Shown here in pieces: positions 1-6,530 of a stretch of 12,910 bases of DNA (the first letter of the stretch is position 1; every line of letters starts with the position of its first letter). The stretch is from an uncultured Anaerolineaceae bacterium. Its GTDB lineage: Bacteria; Chloroflexota; Anaerolineae; Promineifilales; Promineifilaceae. Below the pieces are notes generated by a model that made no database searches, had not been told where the DNA came from, and saw nothing but the letters and a program-made list of their open reading frames with translations. The stretch covers positions 1 to 12,910 of the forward strand of contig CALBTC010000274.1 of NCBI GenBank assembly GCA_937967805.1. Direction: 5' to 3'. Position numbers and translations under genes: made by a program.

Positions 1-2
1 TG

Positions 3-1910
3 TGCCTGGACATCCAGAGCATCATCAACCTGCACCCCTTCTTCCAGCCGGAACATCTGCTGGCCTGGGCAGGGATGGAAAGTGCGCTGTTTCTGGAGGG
101 GATTGGCAACGGCCGTTTGGCCGGCATCCTCAACCGCCTCTACGATGTGGACTCTGTCAGCGACCTGGATTCTCTGTCCGACTGGCACGTGGGCGAGTAC
201 ATCGCCAGCGGCGGCAGCCTGATGTGGTTTGCCGGGATGGTGAAAGCGGTGGCCAGGCAGCATCTCAAGCGGCTCGGCAGCCGTGCCAGCAAGCTGCGCT
301 GTCCCGCGCCGGGCGGCCGCTACTACATCTTCCCGGCGGCCGTCGGCAACCGGCAGGTGCCGACAGGGCATATCGAACTGGATCCCACCTGTGCCACGGC
401 CTGGGTCAATGACCAGGATTGGTTAAATACCATTGTGGATGTGCTGGGTGGTTGTGACGGCGATGATGCGGTCTGGGTGATGCCCTTCAGCGATGTGTCC
501 GACAACGGCGGTCGCAAGTTGCTCATCTGGCGTAGTCCCAATCAGCTGGGCGAGTACGTGGTGCTGCAGTCAACAGACGCCAGTCACACCATCGAATGGG
601 AAACGCCAGGTGGTCGCCAGCTTTCCTACCCCAAAATGCAAAGCCGCCTGCTCCCGAACCGCATTGATAGCGCCAACTATCAGTACGGCGAATTAACGGA
701 AGCAAGAGACTGTGCTAGAACAACGGTATCATACTCCGTCGCGGCGATGGCGTCAACCATTCAGCGGGCGGCGGCTAACCAGGGTGTGTTGGGAGCGCAC
801 TGCAATGCGCTGATGATGTGCAGGGCCATTTACGGCCGTTTACCAGACCATCTGCCGGCGACGCTGGAAGCGGTCATCGATGGCTCAGTGAAGACCGGGT
901 TGAACCTGGCACCCGTCAAACAGTGGAACCAGATGGCCATCACGCGCATGGTCAAGCATGGCCAGGCGAATGCCAACCGCGCCATGCCGAACGTGCTGCG
1001 GGACCGGCTGCCGGAATGGCTGCGGCCGCAGGCGAACGGAGCAGAAAGTGGTCGCCAGTCTGCCCATTGGCTGGATACGCTGGCCAGTGCGCTGGAGATG
1101 CACAAGGCGCAGTATTGGGCTGACGTGGAAGCGCTGGCGGCTGAAGCATGCCCGCCCCTGCCCCTCTTTGAATACGGCCGTGATTGGCTGCATGTGGGCA
1201 AGGAGCTGCGCCGGGCTTACAGCCAGGTGATGCGCCAGTCTATCGGCACCAGCGGTGACGTGGACGACTCAGATTTCGATGCTGCCCGTGCCGCCAGTGA
1301 CCAGTTCTTGCAGCAGTGGCCGGAGGCGAAACGGCCGTTTGTGCTGTTGGGTGCGGCGGCTTACCTGTATGCGCAGGGGCCACAAAACGGCGAGCCGGTG
1401 CGCGATGCGCTTGTCTGGCAGTTGGGCGCACAGCGTGCGGAGGGCGGTCGGGAACCCGGTATTGCTCACCAGATGCTGGATGCACTGCGCCACATTGGTC
1501 TGTTGGGCGAGCCGGTGTGGACGGCTGCCGGTGCTGTTCTGTATTACGACGATGCGCCTGCTGTCCGCTCTGCCGGGGTGCCGGTCAGGCTGAATGGGGT
1601 ATGGCTAAATTGGCTGAATTCACGAAACGGCCGTCAGTACACCCGCATGAGCGACGTGCCGCTCGCCGAGCGTGACCAGGCCAAAGCCCGTATAGCCGAC
1701 TTTGTGCAGGACCGGTTCCGGGGCATGATGCTGACCACTGAAGTCACGGACAATGACCGCGTGGTGACGCGCACGCCCCATGGCAACCTGTTCGGTTACG
1801 TGCAGCGTGATCACGAGTTGGCCGCCATCCGCTACGACCAGTGGCGTATCGCCTGGGCGCACGTGGTCGACGGCAACGTTCACGCCATCCTCGAACCGGC
1901 CGCAGCGTAG
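3..1910 (+). CDS. RdRP/YonO-like two-barrel RNA polymerase homologue, copy A (5' end outside window)
   Basis: The reading frame is open from the left edge and stops with TAG at 1908-1910, giving 635 visible residues. It aligns along its length with copy B at 7219-9642; LDIQSxINLHPFF at its left edge matches B residues 254-266, so about 250 N-terminal residues lie outside the window. Shared blocks in order are RCPAPGGRYYIFP (from nt 297), an Asp-rich loop GGCDGDDAVWV (447-479), WRSPNQxGEYV, NQGxLGxxCNALM (777 on) and IDGSVKTG (876-899). The order RxP, Asp loop, LGxxCN, KTG is that of the C-terminal half of QDE-1/RdRP-like two-barrel polymerases; that assignment is inferred from motif memory. 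The Asp loop is D-x-D-D, not the usual D-b-D-G-D. Copy A carries about 80 more C-terminal residues than B. The internal ATG at 75 is not the true start, because homology continues upstream. Confidence 0.75.
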   Translation, partial: CLDIQSIINLHPFFQPEHLLAWAGMESALFLEGIGNGRLAGILNRLYDVDSVSDLDSLSDWHVGEYIASGGSLMWFAGMVKAVARQHLKRLGSRASKLRCPAPGGRYYIFPAAVGNRQVPTGHIELDPTCATAWVNDQDWLNTIVDVLGGCDGDDAVWVMPFSDVSDNGGRKLLIWRSPNQLGEYVVLQSTDASHTIEWETPGGRQLSYPKMQSRLLPNRIDSANYQYGELTEARDCARTTVSYSVAAMASTIQRAAANQGVLGAHCNALMMCRAIYGRLPDHLPATLEAVIDGSVKTGLNLAPVKQWNQMAITRMVKHGQANANRAMPNVLRDRLPEWLRPQANGAESGRQSAHWLDTLASALEMHKAQYWADVEALAAEACPPLPLFEYGRDWLHVGKELRRAYSQVMRQSIGTSGDVDDSDFDAARAASDQFLQQWPEAKRPFVLLGAAAYLYAQGPQNGEPVRDALVWQLGAQRAEGGREPGIAHQMLDALRHIGLLGEPVWTAAGAVLYYDDAPAVRSAGVPVRLNGVWLNWLNSRNGRQYTRMSDVPLAERDQAKARIADFVQDRFRGMMLTTEVTDNDRVVTRTPHGNLFGYVQRDHELAAIRYDQWRIAWAHVVDGNVHAILEPAAA

Positions 1911-1947
1911 CGGCGCAGCGTTGCGATTGTTGTTGGGTATTCATCAA

Positions 1948-1992
1948 GACGGTTATCGGCCCGAAAGGGCTGGTAGCCGTCTTTTTCTTTTT
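1948..1992 (+). terminator. Strong intrinsic terminator after copy A
   Basis: A 15-bp stem (1948-1962 with 1967-1981, including three G-U pairs) closes on a GAAA tetraloop. It is followed directly by a T-rich tract, TTTTTCTTTTT. It lies 38 nt after the stop of copy A, so it ends that transcription unit before ssb. Confidence 0.92.
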
Positions 1993-2110
1993 CCGGTGGG
2001 GCAAAGGGAATGCGCTAGACAAAGGGGCTGGTAGGGCTGACGCTGGGCGCTATCGCGCCGGATGAAGTGAAGTTTTTTATCTACCCTATCACTTTTGAAG
2101 GAGACAAACC

Positions 2111-2539
2111 ATGTATCAAAAACTCTTGATTGTTGGCAATTTGGGTCAGGACCCGGAAATGCGCTACATGCCCGATGGGCAAGCCGTGACCAACTTTTCG
2201 CTGGCGTGCAACCGCCGTTGGAACGACCGCGCCACCGGCGAGCAGCAGGAAGAAGTGACCTGGTATCGCGTGTCGGTCTGGGGCCGTCAGGCTGAGGCCG
2301 CGAACCAGTACCTGAGCAAAGGCCGCCAGGTGTTGATTGAAGGGCGGCTGCGCCCGGACCCGGCTACCGGCGGGCCGCGCCTGTGGACGCGCAACGATGG
2401 CTCTATCGGCGCATCTTTTGAAGTCGTGGCCGACCGGGTGCAGTTCCTGGGCGGTAACGGCAACGGCACCAATGGGGCCAATGGCCACGCCAACGGCGCT
2501 GCGGAACCGGCGTTTGAGGACGAATCGATACCCTTCTGA
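2111..2539 (+). CDS. ssb: Single-stranded DNA-binding protein
   Basis: This 142-residue protein has the form of a bacterial SSB. Residues 1 to about 115 form the OB fold, with typical blocks near MYQKLLIVGNLGQDPEMRYM, VTNFSLACNRRW, WYRVSVWGRQAE and LSKGRQVLIEGRL. A Gly/Asn-rich linker follows, and the acidic tip DESIPF is the usual hook for binding replication and repair partners. SSB coats single-stranded DNA in the cytoplasm. An AAGGAG ribosome site lies 7 nt upstream of the ATG. The gene sits between two terminators, so it is probably transcribed alone. Being next to transfer genes, it may be the element's own SSB, protecting single-stranded DNA on entry or during replication. That role is inference; the family assignment is secure. 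Confidence 0.95.
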   Translation: MYQKLLIVGNLGQDPEMRYMPDGQAVTNFSLACNRRWNDRATGEQQEEVTWYRVSVWGRQAEAANQYLSKGRQVLIEGRLRPDPATGGPRLWTRNDGSIGASFEVVADRVQFLGGNGNGTNGANGHANGAAEPAFEDESIPF

Positions 2540-2562
2540 GATGGGTGTTATTCATGACAGAA

Positions 2563-2598
2563 AGAGCAGTTGCCCCATTGGGTAACTGCTCTTTTTTT
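2563..2598 (+). terminator. Intrinsic terminator after ssb
   Basis: A 13-bp stem (2563-2575 with 2580-2592, one G-U pair) has a CATT loop and runs into seven T residues. It lies 23 nt after the ssb stop codon. Confidence 0.92.
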
Positions 2599-2613
2599 CT
2601 GGAGGCTTTGTCT

Positions 2614-2751
2614 ATGTTGGAAACGATTGTCATCATTTGTGGCTTGCTCGTTGTTGGTATCCTGTTTTACCCGCGCCGCAGCCCTTACGTGCGGCGTGTG
2701 ACTCGCTCGTATAATGGGCAGCATTACGGGAAAGGGCGGGAACTGTATTAG
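2614..2751 (+). CDS. Small single-pass membrane protein, 45 residues, unknown function
   Basis: The ATG at 2614 has a GGAGG ribosome site 8 nt upstream, placed immediately after the ssb terminator. An in-frame ATG at 2545 would run through that terminator and is unlikely. The product has a hydrophobic segment at about residues 3-19 (TIVIICGLLVVGILFY). A basic, Tyr/Arg-rich tail follows (PRRSPYVRRVTRSYNG and onward), so the predicted topology is N-terminus out and tail in the cytoplasm. No family is recognised. Its position between ssb and the control region of the transfer operon suggests an element-specific accessory role, but nothing in the sequence proves it. The clear start signal and sensible membrane topology support a real gene. 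Confidence 0.6.
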   Translation: MLETIVIICGLLVVGILFYPRRSPYVRRVTRSYNGQHYGKGRELY

Positions 2752-2756
2752 CAAAT

Positions 2757-2790
2757 GAAGGGGGCTTCCTGGGTGCAGGAGGCCTCCTTT
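2757..2790 (+). terminator. Probable terminator hairpin after the small membrane protein
   Basis: A 15-bp stem with three G-U pairs (2757-2771 with 2776-2790) and a GGTG loop lies 5 nt after the stop codon. The downstream T run is short (TTT, then CC), so termination may be weak or the hairpin may stabilise the mRNA end. Confidence 0.55.
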
Positions 2791-2894
2791 CCATGATAGC
2801 TGTGGGTGACATGGAAGCCTCTTGGAGGGCCAGCACGGGCTTTCTGGCAAAGCTTCTGGTTAACCTGAAACGCTTTGGTTGGCGCAAGGTGATA

Positions 2895-2973
2895 CCCGCC
2901 CGCCCACCCCATTGAAGTCCAGGGACTTCAACCTGATGGTAAAGCCATCAGGCACCGTGCCCGCCCTCCACCC
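2895..2973 (+). repeat. Paired C-rich repeats flanking two tandem hairpins
   Basis: CCCGCCCGCCCACCCC at 2895-2910 and CCCGCCCTCCACCC at 2960-2973 are near-identical direct repeats. On the minus strand the first reads as four runs of at least three G separated by single bases, a perfect G-quadruplex motif. Between them sit two abutting perfect 8-bp hairpins: 2912-2919 with 2924-2931 (loop CAGG) and 2932-2939 with 2945-2952 (loop TAAAG). There is no T tract, so this is not an ordinary terminator. The position between ssb and the mob operon suits an origin, a recombination site or a structured RNA. Confidence 0.6.
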
Positions 2974-3069
2974 TTTTGACTGCGCGTGCTTTGCGGTGCT
3001 GCTACAAGGGTGTTTCTCATGTTCGCCGCTGGATAGAAGCTTGTCTGCGTTGCTAAATGTGATAATTCG

Positions 3070-3150
3070 CTAACTGTACGTCCGCCCTGTAAAAAATGAC
3101 ATTGGACAAAGAACAAGAGACGAACAGTAAGCACAGGGACGTACAGTTAG
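3070..3150. repeat. Long inverted repeat upstream of mob genes (candidate oriT arm)
   Basis: CTAACTGTACGTCC at 3070-3083 is perfectly inverted at 3137-3150. After a 3-nt bulge the stem continues with CTGT (3087-3090) against ACAG (3133-3136). The roughly 42-nt centre is A-rich and purine-rich on the plus strand. Relaxases commonly bind such an arm beside nic; the exact role here is inferred from position. Confidence 0.6.
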
Positions 3151-3173
3151 TTTCCGTTACGACGCAACCCACA

Positions 3174-3202
3174 TTGACAAACCGGCCGGCTGTGCGTAGA
3201 AT
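3174..3202 (+). promoter_or_regulatory. Sigma-70-type promoter of the transfer operon
   Basis: A perfect TTGACA -35 box (3174-3179) is separated by exactly 17 bp from TAGAAT (3197-3202), which matches 5 of 6 positions of the -10 consensus. Transcription would start near 3209 and read into the ribbon-helix-helix gene at 3458. Confidence 0.75.
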
Positions 3203-3220
3203 GGCCCCGTAATCGCATGG

Positions 3221-3240
3221 ATGCACTCACTGGAGTGCAT
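3221..3240. promoter_or_regulatory. Operator-like palindrome just downstream of the promoter
   Basis: ATGCACT (3221-3227) is inverted at 3234-3240 across a 6-nt spacer, about 12 nt after the predicted transcription start. This is a typical place for an autorepressor site. The ribbon-helix-helix product of the first gene is a plausible binder; a leader RNA hairpin is the alternative. Confidence 0.45.
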
Positions 3241-3457
3241 TCATTGACAACGGCAAAAACACACCCCCAACATTTTTCAATAACCCCAACGCAACCGGCG
3301 TGGTCTTGCGCTGGTCAATATGTCTGCCCTTGCGGGCGGCTGTTGGCCGCGTGTAGCCTGCGCCGGTTTTTGCGTTTGGGTTCCCCCCTTTTTCGTTTCC
3401 CTAAACATTCAGGCCAACCGATCCCGGTGGCCGCAATCCATATCAAGGGGATGATCC

Positions 3458-3997
3458 ATGGCTGAGCTATTTACCTCAGCGGATGATGCACGCGCGCGCC
3501 GGCCGGACAAGACCTACTCCAAGCACATCATGCTGACCGAATTCGGCCGCGAGAAGATTGAAGCGTGGGCCAAAGCCAACGGCCTCAACTTCAGCGCCGC
3601 CATTGAAACCCTGGCCCTGATGGGCCTGGATGATGAACGCAGTGCCTACGCCATTCCCGCCCTGCGCGCCACGACGCTGCAGGGCATCCGCCTATCCTTT
3701 AACCGCATTGCCCGGTTGCTGTCTGACATCGCCATCGAATCAGCAGCCTCGCGCACCATGTCCGAAGGCATCATGCTGCAGCTCATCCGCGAATTGGCGG
3801 TTGAGCACCCCGATGACTTCGTGGCCATGATGAACATTTCCCGCGACGGCCGTAACCAGGTCCACACTCGCATCCGCGCCTTCCACAATGACCTCAAAAC
3901 CGACGTGGAGCAGGACGCGATCCGGCGGCTGAAGAAGTCGGTGTCGCGGGTGCAGGAACTGTTTGCCGACGATGAAGAGGAGGCGATGCATGGCTAA
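3458..3997 (+). CDS. Ribbon-helix-helix relaxosome accessory protein (MobC-like)
   Basis: This 179-residue protein is the first gene of the transfer operon. Residues 22-57 (KHIMLTEFGREKIEAWAKAN, then GLNFSAAIETLALMGL) have the beta strand, helix, turn and helix of a ribbon-helix-helix DNA-binding domain. The rest is mainly helical with a charged end. An AAGGGG ribosome site lies 7 nt before the ATG. The last 8 nt overlap the relaxase start. Small RHH proteins coded immediately upstream of a relaxase usually bind oriT, help the relaxase open the strand at nic, and often repress their own promoter. That role is inferred from fold and position. It could instead be purely a regulator. Confidence 0.7.
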   Translation: MAELFTSADDARARRPDKTYSKHIMLTEFGREKIEAWAKANGLNFSAAIETLALMGLDDERSAYAIPALRATTLQGIRLSFNRIARLLSDIAIESAASRTMSEGIMLQLIRELAVEHPDDFVAMMNISRDGRNQVHTRIRAFHNDLKTDVEQDAIRRLKKSVSRVQELFADDEEEAMHG

Positions 3998-4586
3998 ACA
4001 ACTGCTGGCCATTGTGCGCGGTGAACGCATCGCCAACAAATCGGCCAAAGGCAAGCCCGCTTACGCCCGGATGAAGGGGCTGATGAACTACATCGCCTAC
4101 GGCCGTTACGAAGATCGTTTTGATCAGGAAGCCAAACAGCGCGGCCTCTGGCTGGACCACAATGGCCGCCCTGCCGCCCATGAGGAGACCCTACACTGGG
4201 CCAAAGAGAAGGTGCATCGCTACGGCTATGAACACACCTACCAGCTTTTGCTCTCTACCCGCTACGGCGGCCTGACCGCCGCCGACTTCAACCACGTCCT
4301 GCGGCAGGGCAGCGAGCTGAGCGACATGCGCGAATGGCGCATGATGCTCCATGACGACACCGACAACCAGCACGCCCACGTGATTTTGCTGCGCCAGGAG
4401 AAGCTGGCTAACGGCCGTTATAAGGAGTGGCAGCAAAAGATGCAGACGGAACTGGAGCAGCTGCAAGCCCAACGCCACCAGGAACGACAGTTAGAAACAG
4501 AAATGACGCCCGCATTGGCTGCGGCGCAGGAAGATGAAGCGGCGCCGAAACCGGCGCAGCGTCAAGGATGGGAGATAGATCTATGA
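3990..4586 (+). CDS. HUH relaxase (MOBP-like mobilisation nuclease), compact
   Basis: The start chosen is ATG 3990, preceded by GAGGAGG 6 nt upstream and overlapping the previous gene by 8 nt; the in-frame ATG at 3963 lacks this support. The 198-residue product contains HDDTDNQHAHVILL at residues 121-134. Its His-Ala-His pair (128 and 130) is the metal-binding HUH motif of Relaxase/mobilisation nuclease proteins. The preceding block QLLLSTRYGGLTAADF fits the same family. N-terminal tyrosines (25, 34, 37, 40; the last three in MNYIAYGRY) are candidates for the nicking nucleophile. Residues 145-175 are a Gln/Glu-rich probable coiled coil. Such enzymes nick oriT and stay bound to the 5' end of the transferred strand. 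It is short for a relaxase and lacks the helicase or primase extensions seen in larger ones. It ends in ATGA overlap with the next frame. Confidence 0.75.
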   Translation: MAKQLLAIVRGERIANKSAKGKPAYARMKGLMNYIAYGRYEDRFDQEAKQRGLWLDHNGRPAAHEETLHWAKEKVHRYGYEHTYQLLLSTRYGGLTAADFNHVLRQGSELSDMREWRMMLHDDTDNQHAHVILLRQEKLANGRYKEWQQKMQTELEQLQAQRHQERQLETEMTPALAAAQEDEAAPKPAQRQGWEIDL

Positions 4587-4703
4587 ATTTAGAAATGGGA
4601 GAAATCAAGAACGGAACGTACTTTAAGCAGTGGTGGCAGGAGATGCCCGCCGCCCCGAAGAAACGCTGGCGGGTGTTCCTGCTGGGATTATGCGCCCACG
4701 GCC
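4583..4703 (+). other. N-terminal segment of the coupling protein, in a shifted frame
   Basis: ATG 4583 overlaps the relaxase stop as ATGA and has GGAG 8 nt upstream, a classic coupled start. It reads MNLEMGEIKNGTYF, then KQWWQEMPAAPKKRWRVFLL. After about 4690 this frame becomes composition-biased nonsense (it stays open to 5035), while the +1 frame carries the coupling protein. The simplest view is that this is the true start of the 4704-6530 protein, cut off by a one-base frameshift. Confidence 0.6.
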
Positions 4704-6530
4704 GTGGCCGGTATCACCCGGCTGACCGGTCTGGCCCGCCTGTTAATGGCCGTGGGGATGGGCGGTTTCGGCTTCCTCTGGGGTGGTCTGAAAGGGCTGG
4801 GGTTGATCCAGGAAACAGCCCAGGAGCCGAATCTGTTCTGGGTCGTCCTGGCCTTGGCTCTGCCCGGCGCTGTCTTTGGCTTCATTTACATTTTAGACCA
4901 GGCCCCCAACCCGTTATTCAACATGCAGAAGATGCTGGGCAAATTCGCCCGCTCCCAGGGTCGCCTCCAGGAAAAGGAAGTCGCGCAGCAGTTGACTGTC
5001 GAGCGCGGCGTGCCCTACGCCACCGTCACCGATGACAAGAAAAAAGAAATCAAAGTCGGTCTGGACTACGCCGCTGGTGAAGGACATCTGCTGGTCTCTG
5101 GCCCCACCCGGTCAGGAAAGGGGCTGCATTTAACCGATACCCTGCTCACCTGGCCCGGCCCGGCGCTGATAGTGGATCCGAAGGGCGAGCAGATGGCGCG
5201 TACGGCCGCCTGGCGCAGCCAGTTTGGCCCCATTCAGTGCCTGCCCGGCCACCAGATTAATCTGGCAACCTATTATCGCCAGCTGCTGGACCGGGATGAC
5301 ATTGCCGAACTGCACACCCACCTGATGCGGCCGTGGGAGAGCCGGGAAACGATCTTTGCCGAAAAAGCGATGTCCCTCTTCACCGCCGCCGGCCTGTACG
5401 CCCAGGCGAAGGAACTGGACCCCATCCGCGTGCTGCTGGACCTGGCCGAGAGCGACGCCATCGAGGCGCTGGCCGGGCTGGAAACCGTGCCCGCCGCCAA
5501 GCGCCACGTGCGCGTTTTCACCAATGGGGCCAAGCCGGAAGCGTACCGGGACGACCGGTTTGTGACCTCTGCCTTTGGCAACTTCACCACCCGGCTGGCT
5601 ACCTACCAGAAACACATTGACACCATCGCCCCGCCGGATGCGGGCAGCCACCTGGTCATTGATCCCAACTGGGCGCGGCAGAACGGCACCATCTACATCA
5701 CCTACTCCCTGCAAGATTTGAAGGGCGTCGGTGGCGTGGTCGCGGCCATGATCGCCGCCATGCTGCGCCATCAGATGCGGCAACAGACGAAGGAACGCCT
5801 GCTGGTGGCCATTGACGAGCTGCCGGCCGTGTGCCTGAAGAACATCGCCGACTACCTGGCCACCTGCGGCGGCTATGGCATCACGCTCCTGCTGTACGTG
5901 CAGTCCATCGCCCAGTTAAAGGAACTGTACGGACTAGATGGCACCAGCGCCATTCTTTCCAACTGCGCCCACCAGGTCTGGTATCCGCCCACCGAGTACG
6001 AAACGGCCGAAACGATGTCCCGGCTGTACGGAATGACGTTACGCGCCAACCCGGTGCATTCTTCGTCACGTGGCTCGCGCCAGCACAAAGACAAAGAGGG
6101 CCGGGCCAATTTGCAGACCAACAGCAACCAGGGCGCGTCCTGGTCCTGGCAGGAACGGCCGGAGCTGCTGCCCAGCCAGGTGATGGCCCTGCCCAAAGAG
6201 CAGGTGATGGTCTCCACTCTCGCCGGTGCGCAGCGGCTGGTCTTTCTGGGGCAGCGGCTGAACCCGATTCCGCTCTTTGACAAGCTGCCGCCGGTCTCTC
6301 TTTTGCGCCTGCCCCGGCCACGGTACGGGGAGCGCGTGTATACCCGTTGGCTGGAAACGCCTGAGCCACCGGCGGCGGCAGCGCCGCCGATCAGCGAGCA
6401 TCCCCCCACCCCGGTGGAAATGCCGGCACCGGATGATAAGGACGACGCGATGGAAACACGGCCGTCTGCCAATGACGGCAGCCCTGATGGCAACACGACC
6501 ACCGGCAGTACCGCCAAGGACGCGATTTGA
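4704..6530 (+). CDS. Type IV coupling protein, VirD4/TraG family
   Basis: This is the ATPase that brings the relaxase-DNA complex to the conjugation channel at the inner membrane. Counting from GTG 4704 (608 residues), two transmembrane segments lie at about 10-30 and 44-64. The Walker A motif GPTRSGKG is at 133-140, followed by the typical LIVDPKGEQM, and Walker B is LLVAIDELPA with the acidic pair at 371-372. The last 50 residues are Pro/Asp/Thr-rich and probably disordered. GTG 4704 has no ribosome site, whereas ATG 4583 in another frame has one and is coupled to the relaxase. The natural protein is therefore probably about 40 residues longer and joined by a frameshift near 4685-4700. The other possibility is that GTG 4704 is used directly. 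No VirB4 or channel genes are in the window, so the rest of the transfer system lies elsewhere or is borrowed. Confidence 0.9.
   Translation: MAGITRLTGLARLLMAVGMGGFGFLWGGLKGLGLIQETAQEPNLFWVVLALALPGAVFGFIYILDQAPNPLFNMQKMLGKFARSQGRLQEKEVAQQLTVERGVPYATVTDDKKKEIKVGLDYAAGEGHLLVSGPTRSGKGLHLTDTLLTWPGPALIVDPKGEQMARTAAWRSQFGPIQCLPGHQINLATYYRQLLDRDDIAELHTHLMRPWESRETIFAEKAMSLFTAAGLYAQAKELDPIRVLLDLAESDAIEALAGLETVPAAKRHVRVFTNGAKPEAYRDDRFVTSAFGNFTTRLATYQKHIDTIAPPDAGSHLVIDPNWARQNGTIYITYSLQDLKGVGGVVAAMIAAMLRHQMRQQTKERLLVAIDELPAVCLKNIADYLATCGGYGITLLLYVQSIAQLKELYGLDGTSAILSNCAHQVWYPPTEYETAETMSRLYGMTLRANPVHSSSRGSRQHKDKEGRANLQTNSNQGASWSWQERPELLPSQVMALPKEQVMVSTLAGAQRLVFLGQRLNPIPLFDKLPPVSLLRLPRPRYGERVYTRWLETPEPPAAAAPPISEHPPTPVEMPAPDDKDDAMETRPSANDGSPDGNTTTGSTAKDAI

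Larger units (their letters stand above)
2791..3457. other. Non-coding control region, possible oriT region
   Basis: No convincing gene lies in these 667 bases. Left to right it holds the C-rich repeat and hairpin cluster, the inverted repeat at 3070-3150 with an A-rich centre, the promoter at 3174-3202, the palindrome at 3221-3240, and small GC stems around 3326-3350. The last two items belong to a leader of roughly 250 nt before the first mob gene. Origins of transfer normally lie just upstream of relaxase operons and contain inverted repeats, so this is the likeliest oriT location. I could not identify a nic site with certainty. Confidence 0.5.

Noticed and set aside
2879..3073. 64-codon open frame across the twin hairpins
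   Set aside because: It has no ribosome site and runs through the hairpin and C-rich repeats. It looks like non-coding sequence.
3318..3332. RP4-like nic site (TATGTCTGCCC compared with TATCCTGCCC)
   Set aside because: The match needs an inserted base, and the site lies inside the predicted mRNA leader. The evidence is too weak to call.
3217..3465. 82-codon open frame in the mob leader
   Set aside because: It has no ribosome site, covers the palindrome and structured leader, and its Cys/Pro/Leu-rich composition looks random.
4707..5035. Continuation of the 4583 frame as an independent protein
   Set aside because: After about 4690 this frame is a Gly/Arg/Pro-rich shadow of the coupling protein, whose membrane segments and Walker A are in the other frame.
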